Assembly (NCBI RefSeq): GCF_008639165.1
Contig: NZ_CP029197.1
Span: 1,612,001-1,676,000 of the forward strand
Source of the DNA: Streptomyces venezuelae ATCC 10712
Lineage (GTDB): Bacteria; Actinomycetota; Actinomycetes; Streptomycetales; Streptomycetaceae
Length of the DNA: 64,000 nucleotides
Direction: 5' to 3'
The first letter of the stretch is position 1, and every line of letters begins with the position of its first letter. Below are positions 24,739-33,811 of the stretch, one piece after another. A program made the position numbers and the translations under genes. The notes below the pieces were generated by a model that did no database searches, had not been told where the DNA came from, and saw only the letters and a program-made list of their open reading frames with translations.

Positions 24739-26262
24739 GTGGTCCATCAGATCGACCCTTCGTTCGTCGCGCTGCCCCTGCGGGCGCTCGCCGACGCGGC
24801 GCTCGCCCGAGCGCGCGCGCTCGGTGCCGAGCACGCCGACTTCCGTCTGGAGCGGGTGCGCAGCGCCTCCTGGCGGCTGCGTGACGCCAAACCGTCCGGT
24901 TCCTCGGACACCACGGACCTCGGTTACGCGGTGCGGGTGGTGCACGGCGGGGCCTGGGGCTTCGCGTCCGGCGTGGACCTGACCATGGACGGGGCCGCGA
25001 AGGTCGCCTCGCAGGCGGTCGCCATGGCGAAGCTGTCGGCGAAGGTGATCGCTGCGGCCGGGTCGGACGAGAGGGTGGAGCTCGCGGCGGAGCCGGTGCA
25101 CGAGGAGCGCACCTGGATCTCCTCGTACGAGATCGACCCCTTCTCCATCCCCGGCGAGGAGAAGAGCGCGCTGCTCGCCGACTGGAGCTCCCGGCTGCTG
25201 GGGGCGGAGGGCGTGGCGCATGTGGACGCCTCGCTGCTCACCGTGCACGAGAACAAGTTCTACGCGGACACGGCGGGCACGGTGACCACCCAGCAGCGCG
25301 TCCGGCTGCATCCGCAGCTCACGGCGGTCGCCGTCGACGAGACGACCGGTGAGTTCGACTCGATGCGGACGATCGCGCCGCCGGTCGGGCGCGGCTGGGA
25401 GTACCTCACCGGCACCGGCTGGGACTGGGACAAGGAGCTCGACGAGATCCCGGCGCTGCTCGCCGAGAAGATGCGCGCGCCGAGCGTCGAGGCGGGCCGG
25501 TACGACCTGGTCGTCGACCCGTCGAACCTCTGGCTGACCATCCACGAGTCGATCGGGCACGCGACCGAGCTTGACCGGGCCCTCGGGTACGAGGCGGCGT
25601 ACGCGGGCACCTCGTTCGCCACCTTCGACCAGCTGGGCAAGCTGGCGTACGGCTCCTCGATCATGAACGTGACGGGTGACCGGACCGCCGAGCACGGCCT
25701 CGCGACCATCGGGTACGACGACGAGGGCGTCGAGGCGCAGAGCTGGGACCTGGTGAAGGACGGCACGCTCGTCGGCTACCAGCTGGACCGGCGGATCGCG
25801 AAGCTCACCGGCCTCGGCCGGTCGAACGGCTGCGCGTTCGCCGACTCCCCCGCGCACGTGCCGGTGCAGCGGATGGCGAACGTCTCGCTCCAGCCGGATC
25901 CGGGCGGTCTGTCGACGGAGGACCTGATCGGGGGCGTGGAGCGCGGCATCTACGTGGTCGGTGACCGGTCCTGGTCGATCGACATGCAGCGCTACAACTT
26001 CCAGTTCACCGGGCAGCGCTTCTTCCGCATCGAGAACGGCCGGCTCGCCGGCCAGCTGCGGGACGTGGCCTACCAGGCGACGACCACCGATTTCTGGGGC
26101 TCGATGGAGCAGGTCGGCGGCCCGCAGACGTACGTCCTCGGCGGCGCCTTCAACTGCGGCAAGGCCCAGCCGGGCCAGGTCGCCGCGGTCTCCCACGGCT
26201 GCCCCTCCGCCCTCTTCCGGGGCGTCAACATCCTTAACACGACGCAGGAGGCCGGGCGATGA
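24739..26262 (+). CDS. tldD: TldD metalloprotease subunit
   Basis: Catalytic subunit of the TldD/TldE zinc protease, which processes unfolded or modified peptides. In E. coli it acts on microcin B17 precursor and CcdA. Length is 507 residues from GTG 24739 (GAGCGAGG upstream). The zinc motif HESIGH is at residues 269-274 and the conserved GTSFATFDQLG segment follows. The C-terminal region with FRIENGRLAGQLRDVAYQATT and a cysteine (FNCGKAQPGQ) is standard. tldE follows on the same strand. The original junction was probably an overlapping TGA/ATG; an 86-bp duplication has since been inserted there. Confidence 0.95.
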   Translation: MVHQIDPSFVALPLRALADAALARARALGAEHADFRLERVRSASWRLRDAKPSGSSDTTDLGYAVRVVHGGAWGFASGVDLTMDGAAKVASQAVAMAKLSAKVIAAAGSDERVELAAEPVHEERTWISSYEIDPFSIPGEEKSALLADWSSRLLGAEGVAHVDASLLTVHENKFYADTAGTVTTQQRVRLHPQLTAVAVDETTGEFDSMRTIAPPVGRGWEYLTGTGWDWDKELDEIPALLAEKMRAPSVEAGRYDLVVDPSNLWLTIHESIGHATELDRALGYEAAYAGTSFATFDQLGKLAYGSSIMNVTGDRTAEHGLATIGYDDEGVEAQSWDLVKDGTLVGYQLDRRIAKLTGLGRSNGCAFADSPAHVPVQRMANVSLQPDPGGLSTEDLIGGVERGIYVVGDRSWSIDMQRYNFQFTGQRFFRIENGRLAGQLRDVAYQATTTDFWGSMEQVGGPQTYVLGGAFNCGKAQPGQVAAVSHGCPSALFRGVNILNTTQEAGR

Positions 26263-26350
26263 GCGTCAGCCACGACATCTGCTGGGGGTCCGGGGGTCGT
26301 CCCCCGGGCGAGCACAGCCTGAACACGACGCAGGAGGCCGGGCGATGAGC
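26236..26350 (+). repeat. duplicated tldD/tldE junction with inserted spacer
   Basis: A 29-base sequence at 26236-26264, covering the tldD C-terminal codons for NTTQEAGR, the stop and the tldE-type ribosome site, recurs exactly at 26322-26350, 86 bp downstream. Between the copies lies a G/C-rich dyad (about 26285-26309) resembling the short intergenic palindromes common in Streptomyces. Confidence 0.92.
26259..26348 (+). CDS. 29-residue micro-ORF created by the tldD/tldE junction duplication
   Basis: The ATG at 26259 overlaps the tldD stop as ATGA, and the frame runs 29 codons to a TGA at 26346-26348 that in turn overlaps the tldE ATG at 26345. AGGAGG lies 9 bases upstream of its start, the same site that once served tldE. 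The product begins MSVSHDICWG and ends NTTQEAGR, repeating the C-terminus of TldD. It is probably not a functional protein. Its translation may preserve coupling between tldD and tldE. Confidence 0.45.
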   Translation: MSVSHDICWGSGGRPPGEHSLNTTQEAGR

Positions 26351-27736
26351 CGCGTCAGCAAGCCGTACGAGATCGTCGAGCGGGCCCTTGAGCTGTCCCG
26401 CGCCGACGGGTGTGTCGTCATCGCCGACGAGGAGTCCTCGGCCAATCTGCGCTGGGCGGGCAACGCGCTCACCACCAACGGCGTCACCCGGGGCCGTACG
26501 CTCACGGTCATCGCGACCGTCGACGGCGCGCAGGGCACCGCGTCCGGCGTCGTCTCCCGGTCCGCGGTGACCGTGGACGACCTGGAGCCGCTGGTGCGGG
26601 CCGCCGAGGCCGCCGCGCGCGCCGCCGGGCCTGCCGAGGACGCCCAGCCGCTGGTGACGGACGTGCCCTCGTCCCCCGACTTCACGGACGCGCCGGCGGA
26701 GACCTCCTCCGCCGTGTTCGCCGACTTCGCCCCGGCGCTCGGCGAGGCCTTCGCCCGTGCCCGGGCGGGTGGCCGGGAGCTCTACGGCTTCGCCAACCAC
26801 GAGCTGACCTCCACCTACCTGGGGACGTCCACGGGCCTGCGGCTCCGCCACGACCAGCCGAACGGCACCCTGGAGCTCAACGCCAAGTCGCCCGACCGCG
26901 CCCGCTCCGCCTGGGCGGGCCGCTCGACCCGGGACTTCAAGGACGTCGACCCGGCCGCCCTCGACGCGGAGCTCGCGACCCGCCTCGGCTGGGCCGAGCG
27001 CCGGATCGAGCTGCCCGCCGGGCGGTACGAGACGCTGCTGCCGCCGACGGCCGTGGCCGACCTGCTGATCTACCAGCTGTGGTCCTCCACGGCCCGGGAC
27101 GCGGTGGAGGGCCGGACGGTCTTCTCCAAGCCCGGCGGCGGCACCCGGCTCGGCGAGACCCTCTCCCCGCTGCCGCTGACCCTGCGCAGCGACCCGAACG
27201 AGCCGGGCCTGGAGTCCGCGCCGTTCGTGATCGCCCACTCCTCCGGCGACGACTCCTCGGTCTTCGACAACGGTCTGCCGATCGCGCCGACGGACTGGAT
27301 GCGGGACGGGACGCTGGACCGGCTCATCACCACCCGGCACACGGCGGAACTCACCGGCCTGCCCGTGGCGCCCGGAGCCGGGAACCTGATCCTGGACGGC
27401 GGGGGCGAGCACTCCCTGGAGGAGATGGTCGCCGCCACGGAGCGCGGGCTGCTCCTCACCTGCCTCTGGTACATCCGCGAGGTCGACCCGGCGACGCTGC
27501 TGCTCACCGGGCTCACCCGGGACGGCGTCTACCTCGTCGAGAACGGCGAGGTGGTCGGCGAGGTGAACAACTTCCGGTTCAACGAGTCGCCGGTGGACCT
27601 GCTGTCGCGGGCCTCGGAGGCGGGCCGGACGGAGAAGACGCTGCCGCGCGAGTGGAGCGACTGGTTCACCCGGGCGGCGATGCCCGCCCTGCGGATCCCG
27701 GACTTCAACATGAGCTCGGTCAGCAAGGGAGTCTGA
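26345..27736 (+). CDS. tldE: TldE/PmbA metalloprotease partner subunit
   Basis: Non-catalytic partner of TldD (463 residues, ATG 26345 with AGGAGG 8 bases upstream). It has the family core: an N-terminal domain with VVIADEESSANLRWAGN and a C-terminal domain with NLILDGGGEHSLEEMVAATERGLLLT and the YIREVDPATLLLTGLTRDGVYLVENGE segment. The HExxxH zinc motif is absent, as expected for TldE/PmbA. It is transcribed with tldD and forms the heteromeric protease. Confidence 0.95.
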   Translation: MSRVSKPYEIVERALELSRADGCVVIADEESSANLRWAGNALTTNGVTRGRTLTVIATVDGAQGTASGVVSRSAVTVDDLEPLVRAAEAAARAAGPAEDAQPLVTDVPSSPDFTDAPAETSSAVFADFAPALGEAFARARAGGRELYGFANHELTSTYLGTSTGLRLRHDQPNGTLELNAKSPDRARSAWAGRSTRDFKDVDPAALDAELATRLGWAERRIELPAGRYETLLPPTAVADLLIYQLWSSTARDAVEGRTVFSKPGGGTRLGETLSPLPLTLRSDPNEPGLESAPFVIAHSSGDDSSVFDNGLPIAPTDWMRDGTLDRLITTRHTAELTGLPVAPGAGNLILDGGGEHSLEEMVAATERGLLLTCLWYIREVDPATLLLTGLTRDGVYLVENGEVVGEVNNFRFNESPVDLLSRASEAGRTEKTLPREWSDWFTRAAMPALRIPDFNMSSVSKGV

Positions 27737-27790
27737 CCCACCTAGACTGGGACGACTCTTACCCGCACGCATCACGAGGAGACGGACGAC

Positions 27791-29059
27791 GTGACCGACA
27801 TCGTCGACGAGCTGAAGTGGCGTGGGCTCTTCGCCCAGTCCACCGATGAGGACGCACTGCGCAAGGCTCTCGCGGACGGTCCCGTCACCTTCTATTGCGG
27901 TTTCGACCCGACCGCGGCCAGTCTCCACGTCGGCCACCTGGTCCAGGTCCTCACCGTCCGCCGGCTCCAGCAGGCCGGGCACCGGCCGCTGGCGCTGGTC
28001 GGCGGGGCCACCGGGCAGATCGGTGACCCGCGGCCGACGGCCGAGCGCACCCTGAACGACCCCGAGACGGTCGCGAACTGGGTGAACCGGCTGCGTTCGC
28101 AGATCGAGCCGTTCCTCTCCTTCGAGGGGGAGAACGCCGCGGTCATGGTGAACAACCTGGACTGGACCGCCGGAATGTCGGCGATCGAGTTCCTGCGGGA
28201 CATCGGCAAGCACTTCCGGGTCAACAAGATGCTGACCAAGGACTCCGTCGCCCGCCGTCTGGAGTCCGAGCAGGGCATCAGCTACACCGAGTTCAGCTAC
28301 CAGCTGCTCCAGGGCATGGACTTCCTGGAGCTGTACCGCCGCTACGGCTGCACCCTCCAGCAGGGCGGCTCGGACCAGTGGGGCAACCTGGTGGCCGGGC
28401 TCGACCTGATCCACCGCCTGGAGCCGGGCGCCGAGGTCCACGCGCTCGCGACCCCGCTGATGGTCAAGGCGGACGGCACCAAGTTCGGCAAGACCGAGGG
28501 CGGCGCCGTCTGGCTCGACCCGGAGATGACCACGCCGTACGCGTTCTATCAGTTCTGGCTGAACGTGGACGACCGGGACATCTCGACGTACATGCGCATC
28601 CTCTCCTTCAAGTCCCGCGAGGAACTGGAGGAGCTGGAGGCGCAGACCGCGGAGCGGCCGCAGGCGCGCGCGGCGCAGCGGGCGCTGGCGGAGGAGCTGA
28701 CCACGCTGGTGCACGGCGCGGACCAGTGCGCGGCCGTCATCAACGCCTCCAAGGCGCTGTTCGGCCAGGGCGAGCTGACCGAGCTCGACGAGGCGACGCT
28801 GGCCGCCGCCCTTTCGGAGCTGCCGCACGCGCGGGTCACCGAGCTGGGCCAGGTCGTGGACCTGTTCACCGAGGTCGGTCTCGCCCCGAGCAAGTCGGGG
28901 GCGCGCCGCACGGTGAAGGAGGGCGGGGCGTACGTGAACAACGTGAAGGTCACCGCCGAGGACGCCGAGGTGTCGGCGGAGGAGCTGCTGCACGGGCGCT
29001 GGCTGGTGCTGCGGCGCGGCAAGAAGAACCTGGCGGCGATCGAGTTCGCCGGCGCGTGA
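27791..29059 (+). CDS. tyrS: tyrosyl-tRNA synthetase
   Basis: Class I aminoacyl-tRNA synthetase charging tRNA-Tyr, 422 residues, GTG start at 27791 with GAGGAGA upstream. The HIGH-type motif is HVGH at residues 46-49, and the KMSKS-type motif is KFGKT at 231-235. The tyrosine-binding residues appear in FYCGFDPTA and QGMDFLELY. The C-terminal S4 RNA-binding domain (about 355-420) contains [18 protein letters not shown]. It is the bacterial TyrRS-type enzyme. No T-box leader was seen. A perfect 17-bp hairpin follows. Confidence 0.97.
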   Translation: MTDIVDELKWRGLFAQSTDEDALRKALADGPVTFYCGFDPTAASLHVGHLVQVLTVRRLQQAGHRPLALVGGATGQIGDPRPTAERTLNDPETVANWVNRLRSQIEPFLSFEGENAAVMVNNLDWTAGMSAIEFLRDIGKHFRVNKMLTKDSVARRLESEQGISYTEFSYQLLQGMDFLELYRRYGCTLQQGGSDQWGNLVAGLDLIHRLEPGAEVHALATPLMVKADGTKFGKTEGGAVWLDPEMTTPYAFYQFWLNVDDRDISTYMRILSFKSREELEELEAQTAERPQARAAQRALAEELTTLVHGADQCAAVINASKALFGQGELTELDEATLAAALSELPHARVTELGQVVDLFTEVGLAPSKSGARRTVKEGGAYVNNVKVTAEDAEVSAEELLHGRWLVLRRGKKNLAAIEFAGA

Positions 29060-29081
29060 TCGCATAGCGCCCCGGACGTGC

Positions 29082-29118
29082 GGGAGGCCCGGTACGGCAG
29101 TGCCGTACCGGGCCTCCC
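29082..29118. terminator. 17-bp perfect hairpin terminator
   Basis: Stem 29082-29098 with 29102-29118 and a 3-base loop, between the convergent tyrS and GlsB-type genes; usable in both directions. Confidence 0.93.
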
Positions 29119-29134
29119 AGCCGTTCCCGCGGTG

Positions 29135-29410
29135 CTAGGCCCGCCGTCTGTTGCCCTTCATCGAGGCCCACAGCATGTCGCCCACCCCGACCACGGCGAC
29201 GGCGCCGATCAGCTGGAGCAGGTGGCGGGTCCAGTCGATGCCCTTGGTGTCGTTGACACCGATCCAGGTCGCGACGGCGTTGCCGAGCACGCTGCCGAGA
29301 ATGCCGAACACGGTCGTCAGCCAGAGCGGGATCTGCTGTTTCCCGGGAAGGATCGCCTTCGCGATCAGTCCGAGGACGAATCCCACGATGATCGCCCACA
29401 ACCAACTCAT
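29135..29410 (-). CDS. GlsB/YeaQ/YmgE-family membrane protein
   Basis: A 91-residue transglycosylase-associated-protein family member, linked to general or envelope stress. The ATG at 29410 with GGAGG just upstream gives MSWLWAIIVGFVLGLIAKAI. Three hydrophobic helices contain the Gly-rich motifs GFVLGLIAKAILPG and GILGSVLGNAVATWIG. The C-terminal tail is basic (MKGNRRRA). A second in-frame start at 29482 would add 24 residues without hydrophobic character and is less likely. Confidence 0.88.
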   Translation of the reverse strand: MSWLWAIIVGFVLGLIAKAILPGKQQIPLWLTTVFGILGSVLGNAVATWIGVNDTKGIDWTRHLLQLIGAVAVVGVGDMLWASMKGNRRRA

Positions 29411-29580
29411 CGTCGCCTCCTTGTACGCAACTGCGCCCAGTCTCGGCCCATCCGCCATACGGCGCATGTCGGACAGCTCCATCCGTGCCCCGGTCTCGTC
29501 GGCGCACAGGGGCGGGCGTACGGTGGGAGCGAGGTCCGGACCGGGGAGGGTCCGGCGCGACCGGTGGGTGGTGGACGGCG

Positions 29581-29925
29581 ATGGCGAAGCGTGGCGGGAG
29601 CGAGGTCTTCCGGATCACGGGGGCCCGGCAGGGGCTCGCGGACGACGTCCGGGGACGGCAGCGGCGTTATGTCATCTCGATGACCGTCCGGACGCTCTCG
29701 GTGATCGCGGCCGCGGTGCTGTGGAACGTCGAGCGGCACGTGGCGATCGTGGCGCTCGCCCTGGGCATCCTGCTCCCCTACATCGCCGTGGTCATCGCGA
29801 ACGCGGGCCGCGAGACGGCTCCGTCGCTCCCTTCGACCTTCGTGCCGGCTCCGGTGCGGCCCGCGCTCGGCGCCGGCGAGACCTCGGCGGGCGGGGACGC
29901 GGAGCGACCGTACGGCCGGAATTGA
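29581..29925 (+). CDS. DUF3099 membrane protein
   Basis: A 114-residue actinobacterial protein. The ATG at 29581 is preferred over upstream in-frame codons because it starts the conserved MAKRGGSEVFRITGAR segment. Two hydrophobic helices follow (VISMTVRTLSVIAAAVLWN and VAIVALALGILLPYIAVVIAN). The C-terminal third is Ala/Pro/Gly-rich and probably disordered. The family has no known function. Confidence 0.82.
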   Translation: MAKRGGSEVFRITGARQGLADDVRGRQRRYVISMTVRTLSVIAAAVLWNVERHVAIVALALGILLPYIAVVIANAGRETAPSLPSTFVPAPVRPALGAGETSAGGDAERPYGRN

Positions 29926-30049
29926 TCACGGACAGTGGCCGGAAACCTCAAGAAAAGCTCAGATCAATCATGAAGTTCCGGTGCACCGCACCCCATGTGC
30001 CGTGACATACTGCCTACGCGCTCCGCATCCCCCGTCGGAGCGACGGACC

Positions 30050-30085
30050 GATGCCGGGCAGCTCCCCCCGTGGCTGCCCGGCATC
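30050..30085 (+). terminator. hairpin between DUF3099 and mini-protein genes
   Basis: A 13-bp perfect stem (30050-30062 with 30073-30085) with a C-rich 10-base loop, 125 bp after DUF3099 and 23 bp before the next start. It could end the upstream transcript or act as an attenuator for the downstream gene. Confidence 0.65.
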
Positions 30086-30107
30086 GCCCTTGCTGGACAA
30101 TGATCAG

Positions 30108-30323
30108 GTGAGCGAAGAGAAGCCGATCTGTTCCGCCAAGGGCTGCCGCGCCGACGCCGTCTGGGTCCTCGCGTGGAACAACCCCAAGCTGCACGCGCCC
30201 GAGCGCCGCAAGACCTGGCTCGCGTGCGAGGAGCACCGCGAGCATCTGTCCCAGTTCCTGGGGGTACGGGGCTTCCTCAAGGACGTCGTGCCGCTGGCGG
30301 ACTGGGAGTCCGACGAGGCCTGA
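30108..30323 (+). CDS. 71-residue Cys/His mini-protein
   Basis: Small conserved actinobacterial protein starting at GTG 30108, giving (M)SEEKPICSAKGC. The pairs CSAKGC (residues 7-12) and CEEHREH (near 41-47) could bind zinc. The middle has AVWVLAWNNPKLHAPERRKTW. Homologues are sometimes labelled acetone carboxylase, which the sequence does not support. No other domain recognised. It converges on moaA with a hairpin between them. Confidence 0.72.
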   Translation: MSEEKPICSAKGCRADAVWVLAWNNPKLHAPERRKTWLACEEHREHLSQFLGVRGFLKDVVPLADWESDEA

Positions 30324-30337
30324 GGACGCCGGGCCGC

Positions 30338-30361
30338 CCGGCGCCCGGATCCGGGCGCCGG
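30338..30361. terminator. bidirectional hairpin between mini-protein gene and moaA
   Basis: An 11-bp stem CCGGCGCCCGG (30338-30348 with 30351-30361) between convergent genes. Confidence 0.8.
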
Positions 30362-30370
30362 CCTAGGGTT

Positions 30371-31360
30371 TCAGCCGCCGATCGCCGACATCGGGCGGTC
30401 GGGCTGGAGGAAGCTCGGGTCGTCGAGACCGGAGCCGGCCTTCTTGCCCCACATCGCCTTCTTCCAGATCTCCGCGACCTCGGCGTCGGAGGCGTCCGAG
30501 CGGAGCGTGGCCCGCAGGTCCGTCTCCTCGGTGGCGAACAGACAGGTCCGCACCTGGCCGTCGGCGGTGAGCCGGGTCCGGTCGCAGGCCCGGCAGAACG
30601 GCCGGGTGACGGAGGCGATGACCCCGACGGTGTGCGGGCCGCCATCGACGACCCAGCGCTCGGCGGGCGCCGAGCCGCGCTCCTGTGAGCCTTCGGGCGT
30701 CAGGGTGAAGCGGGTGCGCAGGGAGTCCAGGATGTCCCCGGCGGTGATCATGCCGTCGCGCTTCCAGCCGTGCTGGGCGTCCAGCGGCATCTGCTCGATG
30801 AAGCGGAGCTCGTAACCCTCCGCGATCGCCCAGCCGAGGAGGTCGGGGGCCTCGTCGGCGTTGAGCCCGGGCATCAGGACGGCGTTGACCTTGACCGGGG
30901 TGAGGCCGGCGTCGCGCGCGGCGGCCATGCCGTCGAGGACGTCCTGGTGGCGGTCGCGCCGGGTGAGGGTCTTGAAGACGTCGGGGCGCAGGGTGTCCAG
31001 GGAGACGTTGACCCGGTCGAGTCCGGCGGCCTTCAGGGCGGCGGCGGTGCGCTTGAGTCCGATGCCGTTGGTGGTGAGGGACATCCGGGGGCGGGGCTCC
31101 AGGGCCGCGCAGCGCTCGACGATGCCGACGAGTCCGGGACGCAGCAGCGGCTCACCGCCGGTGAAGCGGACCTCGGTGACGCCGAGGTCGGTGACGGCGA
31201 TGCGGATCAGCCGGACGATCTCGTCGTCGGTGAGCAGGTCCGGCTTGGCGAGCCACTGGAGACCTTCCTCCGGCATGCAGTACGTGCAGCGCAGGTTGCA
31301 CCGGTCCGTCAGCGAGACGCGCAGGTCGGTGGCCACGCGGCCAAAGGTGTCGATGAGCAC
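30371..31360 (-). CDS. moaA: GTP 3',8-cyclase, molybdopterin synthesis
   Basis: Radical-SAM enzyme converting GTP to 3',8-cyclo-7,8-dihydro-GTP, the first step of molybdenum-cofactor synthesis. The GTG at 31360 has GGGGAGGGGG upstream and gives 329 residues; an upstream start at 31423 is less likely. The SAM cluster is C21-x3-C25-x2-C28 in DRCNLRCTYC. The C-terminal cluster is CRACDRTRLTADGQVRTC, and the protein ends in the characteristic Gly-Gly. The GGEPLLR motif binds SAM. Other moa genes are not in this window. Confidence 0.96.
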   Translation of the reverse strand: MLIDTFGRVATDLRVSLTDRCNLRCTYCMPEEGLQWLAKPDLLTDDEIVRLIRIAVTDLGVTEVRFTGGEPLLRPGLVGIVERCAALEPRPRMSLTTNGIGLKRTAAALKAAGLDRVNVSLDTLRPDVFKTLTRRDRHQDVLDGMAAARDAGLTPVKVNAVLMPGLNADEAPDLLGWAIAEGYELRFIEQMPLDAQHGWKRDGMITAGDILDSLRTRFTLTPEGSQERGSAPAERWVVDGGPHTVGVIASVTRPFCRACDRTRLTADGQVRTCLFATEETDLRATLRSDASDAEVAEIWKKAMWGKKAGSGLDDPSFLQPDRPMSAIGG

Positions 31361-31455
31361 TGTGGGCCCCCTCCCCGTTCGTGTGTCGGCGTGTGGTTCG
31401 AGCCTACGTGAGCCCTCGGACAACGAGCAGGGCAGATTGTCACGAGGACCGGCGC

Positions 31456-31485
31456 GGCCGCGTCGTAGAACTCTACGACGCGGCC
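31456..31485 (-). terminator. hairpin terminator downstream of the symporter gene
   Basis: A perfect 14-bp stem (31456-31469 with 31472-31485) about 40 bp after the symporter stop and 95 bp upstream of the moaA start. Confidence 0.9.
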
Positions 31486-31526
31486 GGCGGATCGCTGCGG
31501 AGCGTGTGCGTCCGGCTCCGTTCCGG

Positions 31527-33167
31527 TCAGTGCTTGACCGCGGCGGCGACCCCGACGCCGGTGAGGGACTTGACCTCCAGCTCCGCGTACTTGCCCGCGT
31601 CCGGCTCCTCCTTGGAGAGGAGCGAGCCGAGCCAACCGAGGAGGAAGCCGAGCGGGATCGAGACGAGGCCGGGGTTCTCCAGCGGGAACCAGTGGAAGTC
31701 CACGCCCTTGAACATCGAGGCCGGGCCGCCGGAGACGACCGGCGAGAAGAGCACGAGGACGACGGAGGAGATCAGTCCACCGTAGATCGACCAGAGCGCT
31801 CCCGTGGTGGTGAACCTCTTCCAGAACAGCGAGTAGAGGATCGTCGGCAGGTTGGCCGAGGCGGCGACCGCGAAGGCGAGGGCGACCAGACCGGCGACGT
31901 TGAGGTCGCGGGCGAGGGCGCCGAGGGCGATCGACACGATGCCGATGAGGACGGTGGACCAGCGGGCGGCCCGCATCTCCTCCTTCTCGGTGGCCTTGCC
32001 GCGCTTGATCACGTTCGCGTAGATGTCGTGCGCGAAGGACGAGGACGAGGCGAGGGTGAGACCGGCGACGACGGCGAGGATGGTGGCGAAGGCGACGGCG
32101 GAGATGACGGCGAGCAGGATCGCGCCGCCGGTGGAGTCGGCGCCGCCGCCGACTTCCAGGGCGGTGAGCGGTGCCGCCGTGTTGCCCGCCTTGTTGGACG
32201 CCTTGATGGTGTCGCCGCTGAGCAGGGCGGCGGCGCCGAAGCCGAGGACGATCGTCATCAGGTAGAACGCGCCGATGATGCCGATGGCCCAGTTGACCGA
32301 CTTACGGGCGGCCTTGGCGGTCGGCACCGTGTAGAAGCGGATCAGGATGTGGGGCAGGCCGGCGGTGCCCAGGACGAGGGCGATGCCGAGCGAGATGAAG
32401 TCGAGCTTCGAGACGCCGGAGATGCCGTACTTGAGGCCGGGCTCCAGGAAGGCGTCGCCCTTGCCGCTGTTGGTGGCTGCGGCGCCGAGCAGCTGGGAGA
32501 GGTTGAAGTCGAACTTCAGCAGGATGAGGAAGGTGATGAGGAGGGTGCCCGCGATGAGCAGGACGGCCTTCACCATCTGCACCCAGGTGGTGCCCTTCAT
32601 GCCGCCGATCGTCACGTAGACGATCATCAGGACGCCGACGAGGGCGACGATCCCGATCTTGCCGCCGTCGCTGGTGATGCCGAGCAGCAGCGAGACGAGC
32701 ACACCCGCGCCGGCCATCTGCGCGAGCAGGTAGAAGATCGAGACGACGATGGTGGAGGTGCCGGCGGCGGTGCGGACGGGCCGCTGGCGCATCCGGTACG
32801 CGAGGACGTCGCCCATCGTGAACCGGCCGGAGTTGCGCAGCGGTTCGGCGACCAGGAGCAGGGCGACGAGCCAGGCGACCAGGAAGCCGATGGAGTAGAG
32901 GAAGCCGTCGTAGCCGTAGAGGGCGATGGCGCCGCTGATGCCGAGGAAGGACGCGGCGGACATGTAGTCGCCGGAGATCGCGAGGCCGTTCTGGAAGCCG
33001 GTGAACTGGCCTCCGCCGGCGTAGAAGTCGGCGGCGCTGCGGGTCTGGCGGCCGGCCCAGACGGTGATGACCAGGGTCGCCAGGACGAAGGCGCCGAACA
33101 GGGCCATGATCAGGGGCCGGTGCTCGCTGGTGGCGTTGCCCGCCGCGAGCAGGACGGGGGTGCTCAT
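31527..33167 (-). CDS. sodium/solute symporter, acetate-type (ActP-like)
   Basis: A 546-residue SSS-family carrier with 13 or so hydrophobic helices. Family features include RTAADFYAGG-type text (RSAADFYAGGGQFTGFQNGLAISGDYMSAASFLG split over two loops) and the DILAYRMRQRP-like loop (GDVLAYRMRQRPVRT). It is paired with a DUF485 gene by an ATGA overlap, the usual arrangement for acetate/pyruvate permeases such as ActP-YjcH and MctC. The likely substrate is a short monocarboxylate with Na+; this is inferred from the pairing, not proven. Confidence 0.93.
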   Translation of the reverse strand: MSTPVLLAAGNATSEHRPLIMALFGAFVLATLVITVWAGRQTRSAADFYAGGGQFTGFQNGLAISGDYMSAASFLGISGAIALYGYDGFLYSIGFLVAWLVALLLVAEPLRNSGRFTMGDVLAYRMRQRPVRTAAGTSTIVVSIFYLLAQMAGAGVLVSLLLGITSDGGKIGIVALVGVLMIVYVTIGGMKGTTWVQMVKAVLLIAGTLLITFLILLKFDFNLSQLLGAAATNSGKGDAFLEPGLKYGISGVSKLDFISLGIALVLGTAGLPHILIRFYTVPTAKAARKSVNWAIGIIGAFYLMTIVLGFGAAALLSGDTIKASNKAGNTAAPLTALEVGGGADSTGGAILLAVISAVAFATILAVVAGLTLASSSSFAHDIYANVIKRGKATEKEEMRAARWSTVLIGIVSIALGALARDLNVAGLVALAFAVAASANLPTILYSLFWKRFTTTGALWSIYGGLISSVVLVLFSPVVSGGPASMFKGVDFHWFPLENPGLVSIPLGFLLGWLGSLLSKEEPDAGKYAELEVKSLTGVGVAAAVKH

Positions 33168-33538
33168 GCGTCGGCCTCCATGCGCTCTCTGATGGCCTCG
33201 GCCTTGGGGTCGAGCCGGTTCGCCGCGTGCCGCGAGTAGAGCCAGGCGATGAGGAAGGTGGTGGCGAACTGGCCGAGGCCGAGGACGAGCGCCACGTTGA
33301 TGTTGCCGAAGACCTTGGTGCCCATGAAGCCGCCCGCGTAGTTGGAGAGCAGCACGTACAGCAGGTACCAGGCGATGAAGGCCAGGGTGAGCGGGAAGGC
33401 GAAGGAGCGGTACGTGCGGCGCAGTTCGCCGAACTCCTCGCCCTCCTGCACCTCGACGAACTGTTCCGTCGTGGGCGACGCGGGCGCGGATGCGGACCCC
33501 GTCCCGTCTCTGGGCGGCGGCGGTGCTTCGGTAGCCAC
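33164..33538 (-). CDS. DUF485 membrane protein, symporter partner
   Basis: A 124-residue YjcH-like protein. The start is taken as GTG 33538 (GAGGAGA about 6 bases upstream); an in-frame ATG at 33577 is possible. A Pro/Ala-rich N-terminus is followed by the DUF485 core with FGELRRTYRSFAFPLTLAF, then two membrane helices (LAFIAWYLLYVLLSNYA and VALVLGLGQFATTFLIAWLYS). The stop overlaps the symporter start (ATGA), so the products are made together. Confidence 0.92.
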   Translation of the reverse strand: MATEAPPPPRDGTGSASAPASPTTEQFVEVQEGEEFGELRRTYRSFAFPLTLAFIAWYLLYVLLSNYAGGFMGTKVFGNINVALVLGLGQFATTFLIAWLYSRHAANRLDPKAEAIRERMEADA

Positions 33539-33756
33539 GGAATCTCCTCGTGACGCGGGGGCGGACGGCATGGTCAAGGGGGCCTCACCAGGGGTGCGGG
33601 AACAGGGGCGCCGTCTGGAGCCCCTCCCCTGTCCAACGGCACGGAGCGGAACGGGAAGTGGTTCACGCGGGGGATTTCTTCGGTCAGATCTTCATGAAGT
33701 CTTCTCAACTCATTGAAGGGCATGGAAGATCAGCGATAGCTTCACTCGTCATGCAC

Positions 33757-33786
33757 CTGTCCGCGCGTAAACCCGCGCGCGGACAG
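33757..33786 (+). promoter_or_regulatory. hairpin in the leader of the subtilase gene
   Basis: A perfect 11-bp inverted repeat CTGTCCGCGCG/CGCGCGGACAG with an 8-base loop, ending 25 bp before the start codon. It could affect translation or bind a regulator. Confidence 0.55.
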
Positions 33787-33811
33787 TACATACGGATGAT
33801 GTGGAGAACCC

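Noticed and set aside
27737..27790. T-box leader for tyrS
   Set aside because: Only 54 bases lie between tldE and tyrS; no T-box sequence or specifier stem fits.
30108..30323. Acetone carboxylase subunit for the 71-residue protein
   Set aside because: The size and Cys/His pattern do not support that function.
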